29,298 nucleotides of DNA from JAADDG01 sp964450755 (GCA_964450755.1 CAYVDJ010000074.1:1-29298); one strand, 5' to 3'; counted from the first letter of the stretch, positions 15,947 through 24,459 are shown. Made by a program: numbers and translations. The notes: generated by a model from the letters alone, not told the origin.

Positions 15947-16753
15947 TTATATTCTTACCGAGGCAAGTTTGTTGATCGCATCGTTATTGAGATCGTTCAT
16001 ATGTGAATCCATCACCTTTTGGTACATTTCAACGAGTCTGTTTGTTTCTATCAATGAGACCATTTCATTAACGGCATTTATATTGCTGAGTTCCAAAAAA
16101 CCCTGTGCTATATAATCTCCTTTGTCTATTTGGCTTATTTCCTGATTCATGTTTTCTATATTATATAGGTTGTCTCCCTCTTTTTGTACTCTTTTTATAT
16201 TTTCTACCTGAGCCAGAAAAAATTTGTTTATTTTTTTATTATCTACATACAGATTGCCCTCTTTGTCTGCGGTCAGTTTTCCGTTTGGAGGAATTTCTAT
16301 ATAACCTCCGTTGCTGTAATAGGTATCCGGCAAAACAGGATATCCCTCCTTTGTAACTAGTATTCCTTTATCGTTAATGGTAAAAGAACCGTTTTGTGTG
16401 AGTCTGACTCCTTGCGGAGTCTCCGCAAGAAAAAAAATATCGGCTCTTTTGAGAGTAAAATCGAGAGGATTGCCTGTCATTTTTATTCCGCCTTGAGTGT
16501 ATTTTGTATATTCTTCAACAACTTTGGGAACTCTGTCAAGAGAGCGGTTTAAAAATTTTGCCGCCTCTTTTGTATGATTGGTCAAAGGAAGTTTATCTCT
16601 GTAAGTTTGATATATCCTTTCAAAGTCTCCTATAACCAAATCATCTTTTTTAAACGCGACGGTATTGACATTTGCCAAATTATTTGATATAACATCGAGG
16701 CGATTGAACTGCGTAACCATAGCACCGGTAGTATCGTAATAGCCGTTTTGCAT
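15947..16753 (-). CDS. flgF: Flagellar basal-body rod protein, FlgF-like
   Basis: 268 residues. It has the rod-family N-terminus (NGYYDTTGAMVTQFNRLDVI, then SNNLANVNTVAFKKDDLV) and the C-terminal GFLELSNINAVNEMVSLIETNRLVEMYQKV. FlgF is the proximal rod protein next to FlgG. In Campylobacterota two FlgG-like proteins often sit side by side, so an alternative label is FlgG1; order and divergence from the true FlgG downstream favour FlgF. The gene has AGGAA before ATG 16753 and a sigma-54 promoter 35-55 bases upstream. Confidence 0.85.
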   Translation of the reverse strand: MQNGYYDTTGAMVTQFNRLDVISNNLANVNTVAFKKDDLVIGDFERIYQTYRDKLPLTNHTKEAAKFLNRSLDRVPKVVEEYTKYTQGGIKMTGNPLDFTLKRADIFFLAETPQGVRLTQNGSFTINDKGILVTKEGYPVLPDTYYSNGGYIEIPPNGKLTADKEGNLYVDNKKINKFFLAQVENIKRVQKEGDNLYNIENMNQEISQIDKGDYIAQGFLELSNINAVNEMVSLIETNRLVEMYQKVMDSHMNDLNNDAINKLASVRI

Positions 16754-16788
16754 ATAAATTCCTGATGATTTGTTTTTATCAGTTGTAA

Positions 16789-16807
16789 AAGCAATTTTTG
16801 TTCCAAA
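16789..16807 (-). promoter_or_regulatory. Sigma-54 promoter of flgF-flgG
   Basis: On the minus strand TTTGGAACAAAAATTGCTT gives the invariant GG (16804-16803) and GC (16792-16791) separated by exactly 10 bases, with the flanking TTGGAAC and TTGCTT of the Campylobacterota RpoN consensus. The start should fall near 16780, giving a leader of about 27 bases. FlgR/FlgS-type activation is expected from the known class of rod and hook genes. Confidence 0.85.
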
Positions 16808-16874
16808 AATTTGTTAATATATGTTTACTTTGTGTAACAATTGGGAAATTTGTTTTAAACTTATGGAAAGTAAA

Positions 16875-16880
16875 TATAAT
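16875..16880 (+). promoter_or_regulatory. Candidate -10 element upstream of rpoD
   Basis: TATAAT at 16875-16880 lies about 160 bases before rpoD. Other AT-rich -10-like boxes (around 16935 and 16993) are nearer. The 287-base divergent gap (16754-17040) otherwise shows only the sigma-54 promoter on the opposite strand and no gene or clear RNA. Confidence 0.3.
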
Positions 16881-17040
16881 TCAAAAAAGGTAATATTAAA
16901 ATAATATTTAATATTATATTAAACATTTTTTGATAAAATATTAGGTTTTAGAGAAATCTTTTTGTAAATGATTTTTCGGTGCAGTTCGATACTATAGCTA
17001 CAAAATAATCTTAATGCTTACGGGGAAGGAGCACTTTTTA

Positions 17041-18846
17041 ATGTCTTCAAAAGAGATTAACAAACAGCTTGAAGAGTTATTTCAAGAAAATAAAAACGGT
17101 GATATAGCTTATTCAAAAGTTATAGAAATTTTTCCAAAACAGCCTACTCTTGCACAGTCAAAAAAAATTGCTTCATTGATGAAGCAGCACAATGTGGATA
17201 TCATAACTTCTGCTGAAATAGCGAAGAAAAGAAATATAGAAGAGGCGAAAAAGAGAGAAGAAGAGAGAAAAAAACTTCAGGATGAGGCACTTGAAGAGGA
17301 ATTTGATCTCGCCCAGGACAAAGAACTCCTTGAGTGGTCAAGAAGTGACAGTCCGGTTAGAATGTATTTAAGAGAGATGGGGCAGATTACTCTTTTGACC
17401 AAAGAGGAAGAGATAGAGATAAGCAAACAGATAGAACTCGGTGAAAATATAATCATAGATGCTTTTTGCTCTGTTCCGTATCTGATAGATTTTATACTTG
17501 ATTACAAAGAAGCTCTTATCAACAGGGAAAGACGGGTAAAAGAGCTTTTTAGAAATTTTGAAGAAGATGACAGTGATGATGAGAGTCAAGACAGCAAAAA
17601 AGACTCTACTAGAAACAAGAAAATTATAACAAGTTTTAAAGCTTTGGAAAAAGCTAAAAAAGACTGGATCAAAACAGTTGATAAAATGCCTCCTGAAAAT
17701 GCTACTGAGGAGGAGAAACTTCATTACAGATTGACAGTGGCTTTTAAAAAGAAGATACTAAAAGACAGACTGCTTGATTTGGGACCTACAAGCAAACTTA
17801 TAAATGAACTTGTAAAATCGATAGAAACGGCGCTAAAGAGTGATAAGGATTTTGACAAAGAGCTGAAAAAACTTGAATACAAACTTCCTCTTTTTAATGA
17901 AACTTTGAGAAAAAATCATGAAAAGATACTCTCAAATATTACAAATATGAGTAAAACGGATATCCTAAATTCCGTTCCCGAAGCTACAATGGTATCGACC
18001 TATGTAGAGATAAAGAAGCTTTTTCAGACAAAAGAGGCAAGTAAAAGCGGTTTTGATCTGCCCCCTGAAAAACTAAAAGAGATACTTGAGCAGATTAAAA
18101 GAGGTAAGAAGATAGCTGAAAAAGCAAAAACAAGAATGGCAAAATCAAATCTCAGACTTGTGGTATCGATAGCAAAAAGATATACAAACAGAGGTTTGCC
18201 GTTTTTGGATCTTATCCAGGAGGGAAATATCGGTCTTATGAAGGCTGTTGATAAATTTGAATACAAAAAAGGATACAAATTTTCCACCTATGCCACATGG
18301 TGGATAAGACAGGCTATAAGCAGAGCGATAGCCGATCAGGCAAGAACGATAAGAATACCTATCCACATGATAGAGACGATAAACAGAATCAATAAAATAA
18401 TAAGAAAACATCTTCAGGAGTTTGGCAAAGAGCCTGATTTGGATACAATCGCAAAAGATGTCGGATTGCCGGTGGAAAAAGTCAAAAATGTTATCAAGAT
18501 CACAAAAGAGCCTATATCCCTAGAAGCGCCTATCGGCAATGAAGATGACGGAAAATTCGGTGATTTTGTGGAAGACAAAGGTTCTGTCTCACCGATAGAA
18601 TTTATGCTTAAAAATGATCTGAAAAGTCAGATAGACGGTGTTTTGGAACAACTAAACGAAAGAGAAAAAGCGGTTATCCGTATGAGATTTGGACTTTTGG
18701 ATGATGAGAGCGACAGAACACTTGAAGAGATAGGAAAAGAACTCAATGTTACAAGAGAGAGAGTCAGACAGATAGAGAGTTCGGCTATCAAGAAACTAAA
18801 ACATCCCAAAGTCGGAAGAAAGCTCAAAAACTATATAGAAGAATGA
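17041..18846 (+). CDS. rpoD: RNA polymerase primary sigma factor (sigma-70)
   Basis: 601 residues from ATG 17041, chosen over the in-frame ATG 17014 because AAGGAG lies 9 bases before it. Region 1.1 (early basic/acidic part), region 1.2 (DSPVRMYLREMGQITLL) and a long acidic non-conserved insert are followed by region 2 (NLRLVVSIAKRYTNRGLPF through YKFSTYATWWIRQAISRAIAD), which recognises and melts the -10. Region 3 comes next, then region 4 with the helix-turn-helix TLEEIGKELNVTRERVRQIE for -35 contact. This is the housekeeping factor for the TATAAT-type boxes in this window. Its last codons overlap the following gene by 4 bases. Confidence 0.97.
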   Translation: MSSKEINKQLEELFQENKNGDIAYSKVIEIFPKQPTLAQSKKIASLMKQHNVDIITSAEIAKKRNIEEAKKREEERKKLQDEALEEEFDLAQDKELLEWSRSDSPVRMYLREMGQITLLTKEEEIEISKQIELGENIIIDAFCSVPYLIDFILDYKEALINRERRVKELFRNFEEDDSDDESQDSKKDSTRNKKIITSFKALEKAKKDWIKTVDKMPPENATEEEKLHYRLTVAFKKKILKDRLLDLGPTSKLINELVKSIETALKSDKDFDKELKKLEYKLPLFNETLRKNHEKILSNITNMSKTDILNSVPEATMVSTYVEIKKLFQTKEASKSGFDLPPEKLKEILEQIKRGKKIAEKAKTRMAKSNLRLVVSIAKRYTNRGLPFLDLIQEGNIGLMKAVDKFEYKKGYKFSTYATWWIRQAISRAIADQARTIRIPIHMIETINRINKIIRKHLQEFGKEPDLDTIAKDVGLPVEKVKNVIKITKEPISLEAPIGNEDDGKFGDFVEDKGSVSPIEFMLKNDLKSQIDGVLEQLNEREKAVIRMRFGLLDDESDRTLEEIGKELNVTRERVRQIESSAIKKLKHPKVGRKLKNYIEE

Positions 18847-19550
18847 AACAGTTTGGGAGGGATTTTTTAGAGGAGTGGATAGAAGAAGACGCCAATCCTT
18901 TTGTTATATTTAATGCAGACGGAAAAATAGAGTATCTCAATAAAGAGGCTCAATATCTTTTATCGGAAGTTTCCATAAAAGAGATATTTTCCATCTGCCA
19001 GACTTACGCTCCCATGACTTACGGATTTTCTACGGTTAATCTTGATCTTCATTACGGACCTTTAAAATTTTATGCGGTTACAATCGGTTATAAAGATGAT
19101 GAATCCATAGGAATCAAACTTTACAGCAATCCTTCAAAAAAGCTAAATCCCATAAGTGAAGATGCGCAGAGCATAAATATTTATCTTCTTATTGATCTTT
19201 GTATAAATGCCTCTTTTACAGACAGCAGTGTCAAAGTGGTAAATGAGTTTGATCCCACTTTTCCGGAATTGAAGCTTTGTATAAACGAATTTACCAATAT
19301 GCTGAATAAAATTTACAGATCATACTCAAAATCAACTGCAATCAAAACAAAACTTTATCTGAAAACCGGTGAATATATAAGATATAACAGTAAGAAATTT
19401 CCTATTTTTTTGATAGAGATAGAGGGAGACAAATTTGACAAAGAGGAGATATACGCTCTTGAAAAAAGAAGTGAAGAGATGAATATCACAGTCTTTGTCA
19501 AATCAAATACAACAACTTTAAAAGCACCTTTTGTAGCAGATGCCCTATAA
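18843..19550 (+). CDS. PAS-like protein coupled to rpoD, function unknown
   Basis: 235 residues, soluble. The start (EEWIEEDANPFVIFNADGKIEYLNKEAQYLLSE) has the classic PAS-domain opening, with the NPFxIFNxDGxIxYxN pattern also seen in histidine kinases. The rest (about 110-235) is a mixed alpha/beta region rather like a degenerate kinase core (NEFTNMLNKIYRSYSK), but it has no phospho-acceptor histidine or ATP-binding glycine boxes. ATG 18843 overlaps the rpoD stop (ATGA), so the two are made together, a hint at a role near sigma-70 or simply shared expression. No output domain is visible. Confidence 0.65.
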   Translation: MKQFGRDFLEEWIEEDANPFVIFNADGKIEYLNKEAQYLLSEVSIKEIFSICQTYAPMTYGFSTVNLDLHYGPLKFYAVTIGYKDDESIGIKLYSNPSKKLNPISEDAQSINIYLLIDLCINASFTDSSVKVVNEFDPTFPELKLCINEFTNMLNKIYRSYSKSTAIKTKLYLKTGEYIRYNSKKFPIFLIEIEGDKFDKEEIYALEKRSEEMNITVFVKSNTTTLKAPFVADAL

Positions 19551-19560
19551 TCCAACAGTT

Positions 19561-19647
19561 TTATTTCCCAAAAAAATATTCCAAAATGAACTCAAACAGC
19601 AAAACTCCGCTCATCAGAAAAACAACTATCAATACAACCTGTTTCAT
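19561..19647 (-). CDS. Possible 28-residue membrane peptide
   Basis: A short reading frame, ATG 19647 to TAA 19561, encodes a 28-residue peptide with a basic start (MKQ), a hydrophobic core (about 4-22) and an aromatic end (YFFGK). Purine-rich AGAGAGAAAT lies just before the ATG. It is divergent from mqnC and convergent on the rpoD-coupled gene, filling an otherwise empty 156-base gap. The composition is what a single-helix membrane microprotein would have, but chance cannot be excluded at this length. Confidence 0.4.
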   Translation of the reverse strand: MKQVVLIVVFLMSGVLLFEFILEYFFGK

Positions 19648-19674
19648 ATTTCTCTCTTTTTACATTGAATTGGG

Positions 19675-19680
19675 TATAAT
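19675..19680 (+). promoter_or_regulatory. -10 element of the mqnC operon
   Basis: TATAAT lies 26 bases before mqnC ATG 19707, with the extended context GGGTATAAT; it suits an RpoD promoter for mqnC, the M16 homologue and recG. Confidence 0.6.
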
Positions 19681-19706
19681 AGCATAAAAAATTATAAGAG
19701 AGAATA

Positions 19707-20759
19707 ATGCAAAGGCTTACTAAAGAAGAAGCGTTAAAGCTTATCAAAGAGGCTGATCTAAATGAGCTTGGGGCGATGGCTTTGGCTAAAAAGAGAGAGC
19801 TTCATCCAAAAAAAATAACCTCTTTCATCATCGACAGAAACATAAACTATACAAATATCTGTTGGGTAAACTGCGATTTTTGCGCTTTTTATCGACATGC
19901 AAAAGATGATGATGCCTATGTTCTTGATTTTGAGGAGATAGGGAAAAAGATAGAGGAGCTTATAGAGATAGGAGGAACACAGATCCTTTTTCAAGGAGGG
20001 GTTCATCCAAAACTGAAAATCGAATGGTATGAGGATTTGGTAGAGTGGATTCACAAAAACTATCCGTCTGTTACGATTCACGGTTTTTCGGCGGTTGAGA
20101 TAGAGTATATAGCAAAAATTTCCAAGATATCCTACAAAGAGGTTTTGCAAAGACTGCATAAAAAAGGTCTTTTTTCCATGCCCGGAGCAGGTGCGGAGAT
20201 ACTTTCAAACAGAGTCAGAGATATCATTTCTCCAAATAAACTATCAACCAAACAGTGGCTTGAGATTCACAAAAACGCCCATGAGATCGGGATGAAAACG
20301 ACTGCTACAATGATGTTTGGGAGTGTGGAGAGTGATGAGGATATCGTAAATCACTGGGAGATGATAAGAAAACTTCAGGATGAAACAGGAGGTTTCAGGG
20401 CTTTTATCTCATGGAGTTTTCAACCTGACAATACAAAACTCAAAAAGAGATTTCCCCATATCCATAAAAGTTCTTCAAACAGATATCTTCGCCTTTTGGC
20501 GGTCAGTCGTCTATATCTGGACAATTTTAAAAATATTCAGAGTTCATGGGTAACACAGGGCAGTTATATAGGACAGTTGGCGCTTCTTTTTGGAGCCAAT
20601 GATTTGGGATCTACGATGATGGAAGAAAATGTCGTAGCGGCAGCGGGAGTGCATAACAGAATGAATCAGGAAGAGATGATAAAACTTATCAAAGATGTGG
20701 GGGAGATCCCTGCAAAAAGAGATACGGCATACAATATTTTGGAAAAGTACGCATCATGA
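19707..20759 (+). CDS. mqnC: Cyclic dehypoxanthinylfutalosine synthase
   Basis: 350 residues, a radical-SAM enzyme with the [4Fe-4S] motif C52-x3-C56-x2-C59 (ICWVNCDFCAFY). MqnC marks are GGTQILFQGGVHPKLKIEWYEDL and the C-terminal LGANDLGSTMMEENVV. It cyclises dehypoxanthine futalosine in the futalosine route to menaquinone, the sole respiratory quinone of most Campylobacterota, which links it to the reductases of this organism. MqnE is similar, but it takes a different substrate and has different flanking motifs. ATG 19707 follows AGAGAGAA. The last codon overlaps the next start (ATGA). Confidence 0.9.
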   Translation: MQRLTKEEALKLIKEADLNELGAMALAKKRELHPKKITSFIIDRNINYTNICWVNCDFCAFYRHAKDDDAYVLDFEEIGKKIEELIEIGGTQILFQGGVHPKLKIEWYEDLVEWIHKNYPSVTIHGFSAVEIEYIAKISKISYKEVLQRLHKKGLFSMPGAGAEILSNRVRDIISPNKLSTKQWLEIHKNAHEIGMKTTATMMFGSVESDEDIVNHWEMIRKLQDETGGFRAFISWSFQPDNTKLKKRFPHIHKSSSNRYLRLLAVSRLYLDNFKNIQSSWVTQGSYIGQLALLFGANDLGSTMMEENVVAAAGVHNRMNQEEMIKLIKDVGEIPAKRDTAYNILEKYAS

Positions 20760-22048
20760 AAAAGATTTTATATTTTATAATGATATTTTTAACGATACAA
20801 GGAGTTTTAGTGGCATCAGAGGTAAAAGATGTGGAAGTAAAAGGAGAAAAAATACCGCTTATTTATGAGAGGGATTCAAATCTTCCGATAGCTTCCATGC
20901 AGGTTATATTCAAAGCAAGTGGAAGTATGACGGAGAAAAAAGCGGGAATTGCAAGATTTACGGCAAAAATGTTAAATGAGGGGACAAAAACGGCTGGTTC
21001 GGTCGGTTTTGCAAAACTTCTTGAGAGTAAGGCTATCCATCTTAGTGTGAACAGCGGATCGGAGACTTTTGTTTTTGAGATATCCTCTTTGAAAGAGGAG
21101 TTTAAAGAAGCGGTCGGATTTTTGAAAGACCTTTTAAATGATCCAAATTTCACACAGGAGAGTTTTAACAAGATCAAAACGATGACTCTTGGAAATCTCA
21201 AACAAAAGGAGACCGATTACGACTATATCGCCAGTGTAAATCTAAAAATGCTTATGTTCAAAAACACTCCGATAGGTCATCCGTTTTTGGGAGATTATGA
21301 GAGTGTCAGCTCTTTTACTCTAAAAGAGATAGAAGATTTTGCAAAAGAGAGACTCGTTTTGGAGAGGGTTATTGTCGTTACAGGCGGTGATCTCAGTGAA
21401 GATGAGGCAAAAAGATATTCAAAAGAGATTTTGGAGACTCTGCCCAAAGGTCAAAAGGGCAAGATCGGTTTTTATGATGCAAATGACAAGGAACTTGAAA
21501 AGATTATCAAAAAAGAGGATACAAAACAGGCTTATATCTATTTTGGATCGCCATATTTTCTGAAAGTAAATGACAAAGACAATTATAAATCCAAAGTAGC
21601 CTCTTTTATACTAGGAGCCGGAGGTTTTGGAAGCAGGTTGATGGAAGAGGTGAGAGTAAAAAGAGGTTTGGCATATTCTGCCTACGGAAGAGTCAATCTT
21701 ACAAAATCTTACAGTGATTTTACCGGCTATCTTCAGACAAAACTAGAATCATCAAAAGAGGCTCAAAAAGTTGTAAAAGATGTGATAAAAAAATTCACAG
21801 AAGAGGGAGTAACAAAAGAGGAGCTTGAACAGGCGAAAAAGTTTCTGCTTGGAAGTGAACCGTTAAGAAACGAAACTCTAAGCCAGAGATTGAGCAAAGC
21901 CTTTTTTGAGTATTATCACGGATTTGAGCAGGGATATTATAAAAAACAGCTTGAACTTATCAAAAATCTCTCTTTGGAAGATTTAAACCGGTTTATCAAA
22001 AAACATACAGAGATTAATAAACTCACATTTGCCATCGTAACAAAATGA
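20756..22048 (+). CDS. M16-family peptidase homologue lacking the zinc motif
   Basis: 430 residues with an N-terminal signal peptide (MKKILYFIMIFLTIQGVLVAS, cut near residue 20), so it is exported. It has two M16 domains. Where active M16 enzymes have HxxEH, the helix reads GIARFTAKMLNEGT: R-F-T-A-K replaces the three ligands, so zinc cannot bind. The second domain keeps VRVKRGLAYSAYGRV, the Arg/Tyr substrate-binding patch typical of the non-catalytic partner in M16B pairs. It could therefore be the partner of an active M16 protease encoded elsewhere. It overlaps mqnC and recG by 4 bases at each end. Confidence 0.8.
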   Translation: MKKILYFIMIFLTIQGVLVASEVKDVEVKGEKIPLIYERDSNLPIASMQVIFKASGSMTEKKAGIARFTAKMLNEGTKTAGSVGFAKLLESKAIHLSVNSGSETFVFEISSLKEEFKEAVGFLKDLLNDPNFTQESFNKIKTMTLGNLKQKETDYDYIASVNLKMLMFKNTPIGHPFLGDYESVSSFTLKEIEDFAKERLVLERVIVVTGGDLSEDEAKRYSKEILETLPKGQKGKIGFYDANDKELEKIIKKEDTKQAYIYFGSPYFLKVNDKDNYKSKVASFILGAGGFGSRLMEEVRVKRGLAYSAYGRVNLTKSYSDFTGYLQTKLESSKEAQKVVKDVIKKFTEEGVTKEELEQAKKFLLGSEPLRNETLSQRLSKAFFEYYHGFEQGYYKKQLELIKNLSLEDLNRFIKKHTEINKLTFAIVTK

Positions 22049-23859
22049 TTTTTGAGAAGGAGGATGAAAAAAAGCTAAAGAAACTTGGGGTTTATAACCT
22101 CTTGGATTTGGCTCTTATGACTCCTTCTTCCTATGAAGACAGAAATCTTTATCATTTTATCAGGTTAAATGAACTAAATGCTCTTGATGCGACGATAGAG
22201 TCTTTTTCGATAACACCAAAATATATAAAACTCCTCCTTTTCGCACACAATCTAAACCAGACACTACCGGCATATATTTTCAATCCCAAAGCTTTTCACA
22301 AAAAGGCATTTGAGGTTTCAAAGAGGTATTTTCTGATAGCGAGGATAGAGAACCGTTACGGTCATATTCAGGCTGTCCAACCGAGGATCATTGACACGAC
22401 GGGGGAGATCATACCCAAATACAAAAACAGAAGCATCAAAAATCAGATAAAAAAATATCTGACAAAAGAGAGACTCTCAAAATACCGCCTGAGAGAAGAG
22501 GAGATTTTGAGTCTGTATGAGATTCACTTTCCCACCTCTTTCAAAATAGAGCATTATGAAAAAACTCATATAAAAGTATTGAAATTTGTAGAAGTTTATA
22601 ACTATATGCTGAAACTCTCTAAGAAAAAGAAGTTTTACAAATCAAGCAGAGTTATAAAAGCCGATCCTTTGCCTTTTATAAAATCTCTTCCTTTTAAATT
22701 GACCGGTGATCAGTTAAAAGCCATCAGAGATATCCAAAATGATTTTGCAAAAGAGTTTGCGGGTAAAAGAGTTGTAATGGGGGATGTGGGGTGTGGCAAA
22801 ACGATGGTTATTTTGGCTTCTGCATTTATGATGTATCCTTTCAGATCGGTTTTGATGGCACCGACAACCGTTTTGGTTTCCCAGATATATGAAGAGGCGA
22901 AAAAGTATCTTCCGTCCACTTTTAAAACAGCTCTCATAACCAACAAAAGCAAAGCAGACGAGGATCTAAGCAGTTATGATTTTATCATCGGAACCCATGC
23001 TCTTTTATACAGAAAACTGCCTCAATGTGATCTTGTTATGGTTGATGAACAGCACCGTTTTGGCACATTGCAAAGAGAGATGATAAAAAAGCTGATATCA
23101 AAAGATAAACTCCATCCTCACTACCTGCAATTTTCCGCCACACCGATACCAAGAACGATGAGTCTGATAGACTCAAATCTTGTTGATTACTCTTTTATAA
23201 AAGAGCTTCCTTTCAAAAAAGATATCACAACAAAGATCATTACAAAAAACGATTTCAAAGAGTTGGTAAGGCATATAAAGAGTGAAAGTGCAAAAAATCA
23301 TCAGACAATCGTTGTATATCCTTTGGTGGAAGAGAGCGAAACGATAGATTATCTCTCTATAGAAGAGGCTAAGGAGTATTGGCTCAAACATTTTGATTCG
23401 GTTTTTGTTACGCACGGCAAAGACAGGGAGAAAGAGGATATTTTGGAGGAGTTTAAAGAGAAAGGAAAAGTTTTGATAGCAACAACTCTCATAGAGGTTG
23501 GTATCTCACTGCCCTCTCTTACGACGATAGTCATCGTAGCTCCCGAAAGAATGGGTTTGGCAACTCTTCATCAGCTAAGAGGAAGAGTCAGCAGAAACGG
23601 ACTTAAAGGATACTGCTTTTTGTTTACAAAAACTCCAAAAAACAGCAGACTAAATGCCTTTTGCAAAACATTAAACGGTTTTGAGATAGCAAAACTCGAT
23701 CTAAAATTCCGCCAAAGCGGAGATATCCTAAGAGGAGAGTATCAAAGCGGAAAGAGTTTCAGGTTTTTTGATCCTTCTCAGGATGAAGATATAGCGTTGG
23801 AAGCAAAGAGGAGAGTAGGGGGGATAAGCGGTTTTGAGTATCAAAAAAAGAACTCATAA
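22045..23859 (+). CDS. recG: ATP-dependent DNA helicase RecG
   Basis: 604 residues; E. coli RecG has 693, and the shorter size is usual in Campylobacterota. A reduced N-terminal wedge/OB part comes first, then the superfamily 2 motor: Walker A GDVGCGKT (about 246-253), DEQH box VDEQHRFG (about 333-340), FSATPIPRT (motif III), a TTLIEVGISLP segment (motif V) and the HQLRGRVSRNG motif VI. It reverses stalled forks and migrates Holliday junctions in the cytoplasm. The usual wedge motif is not obvious. The start overlaps the M16 gene (ATGA), and the stop lies within a terminator-like hairpin shared with the convergent fliT-like gene. Confidence 0.9.
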   Translation: MIFEKEDEKKLKKLGVYNLLDLALMTPSSYEDRNLYHFIRLNELNALDATIESFSITPKYIKLLLFAHNLNQTLPAYIFNPKAFHKKAFEVSKRYFLIARIENRYGHIQAVQPRIIDTTGEIIPKYKNRSIKNQIKKYLTKERLSKYRLREEEILSLYEIHFPTSFKIEHYEKTHIKVLKFVEVYNYMLKLSKKKKFYKSSRVIKADPLPFIKSLPFKLTGDQLKAIRDIQNDFAKEFAGKRVVMGDVGCGKTMVILASAFMMYPFRSVLMAPTTVLVSQIYEEAKKYLPSTFKTALITNKSKADEDLSSYDFIIGTHALLYRKLPQCDLVMVDEQHRFGTLQREMIKKLISKDKLHPHYLQFSATPIPRTMSLIDSNLVDYSFIKELPFKKDITTKIITKNDFKELVRHIKSESAKNHQTIVVYPLVEESETIDYLSIEEAKEYWLKHFDSVFVTHGKDREKEDILEEFKEKGKVLIATTLIEVGISLPSLTTIVIVAPERMGLATLHQLRGRVSRNGLKGYCFLFTKTPKNSRLNAFCKTLNGFEIAKLDLKFRQSGDILRGEYQSGKSFRFFDPSQDEDIALEAKRRVGGISGFEYQKKNS

Positions 23860-24122
23860 GAGCCTTTTTTTGTCTCTTCAGCCAGAAATTTTTTGCTTTT
23901 TTGGATTTTGTTCATATCATGTTTTATATCGGTTTGTTTTTTTTCTATCAGTGTTTTTGCTTCGTTGATCAGAGAAAAAGCATTTTTCATATCCTCTACA
24001 TTTTCAAAATCGGGCATATTGAAAATCAACTCTTTTAAATTTTTTATATCCTCTTCTATGATAGCGATTTTAAAATCATTAAGCCATTGCACCTGTTTTT
24101 GTCTCCTCTCTCCATGCTTCAA
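23841..24122 (-). CDS. FliT-like flagellar protein (short coiled coil)
   Basis: 93 residues if read from ATG 24122, or 83 from GTG 24092; the first overlaps fliS by 44 bases, the second by 14, and AGGAG precedes the GTG. It is a helical, charged protein (FKIAIIEEDIKNLKELIFNMP, then INEAKTLIEKKQTDIKHDMNKIQ) with no signal or membrane segment. Position after flaG-fliD-fliS and size fit FliT, the FliD chaperone, but the sequence family is too weak to be sure. Its 3' end overlaps recG by 19 bases. Confidence 0.55.
   Translation of the reverse strand: MKHGERRQKQVQWLNDFKIAIIEEDIKNLKELIFNMPDFENVEDMKNAFSLINEAKTLIEKKQTDIKHDMNKIQKSKKFLAEETKKGSYEFFF
23843..23871. terminator. Bidirectional terminator overlapping recG and fliT-like stops
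   Basis: AAAAAAAG ... CTTTTTTT flank an inner CTC-ATAA-GAG stem across the recG stop codon. T runs follow on either strand, so both convergent operons can stop here. Confidence 0.6.
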
Positions 24123-24459
24123 GCAGTCCTTTTGTTACCTTGATAACTGTCTCCAACTCCTCTTTTGAGTTGTTCATATTTGCGATTGAAAGCAGTTTTA
24201 TTTGGTGGGTATAAAGACCGCTTAGATAGTGTGCCACTTCGCCTCCGTCATAATTTAGTTGATTGATAAGTTCAACAAAAATATTTACACTTTTGTTGAT
24301 CCATTGGGATTTTGCTTCCGTATCCTCGTTTTCTATCGCTTTTTTTGCCAGAGAAGAGAATCTAAGTATCCCTTCATAAAGCATCTCTATAAGTTTTTGC
24401 GGTGAAGTTGTTCCAAGATGGTTTTGGTTGTATGCGGCATACGCCAGATTATTACTCAT
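24079..24459 (-). CDS. fliS: Flagellar export chaperone FliS
   Basis: 126 residues, the usual size. The family opening (AYAAYNQNHLGTTSPQKLIEMLYEGILRFSS) includes the helix that caps the flagellin C-terminus. A four-helix bundle follows, with VEGxLxAWREE-like ending (VTKGLLEAWREET). FliS keeps flagellin unfolded and soluble before export. It begins 9 bases after fliD and overlaps the fliT-like gene, completing a filament-cap operon. Confidence 0.92.
   Translation of the reverse strand: MSNNLAYAAYNQNHLGTTSPQKLIEMLYEGILRFSSLAKKAIENEDTEAKSQWINKSVNIFVELINQLNYDGGEVAHYLSGLYTHQIKLLSIANMNNSKEELETVIKVTKGLLEAWREETKTGAMA

Noticed and set aside
16970..17010. tRNA-like GTTCGA string before rpoD
   Set aside because: The pentamer GTTCGAT occurs, but no acceptor stem, D-arm or anticodon arm can be folded around it.
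17014..17040. Longer rpoD from ATG 17014
   Set aside because: No ribosome site precedes it, and the AAGGAG for ATG 17041 lies inside the extra stretch.
21339..21563. 74-codon plus-strand frame inside the M16 homologue
   Set aside because: An out-of-frame overlap within a convincing exported protein, with no start signal of its own and odd Arg/Lys/Trp content.
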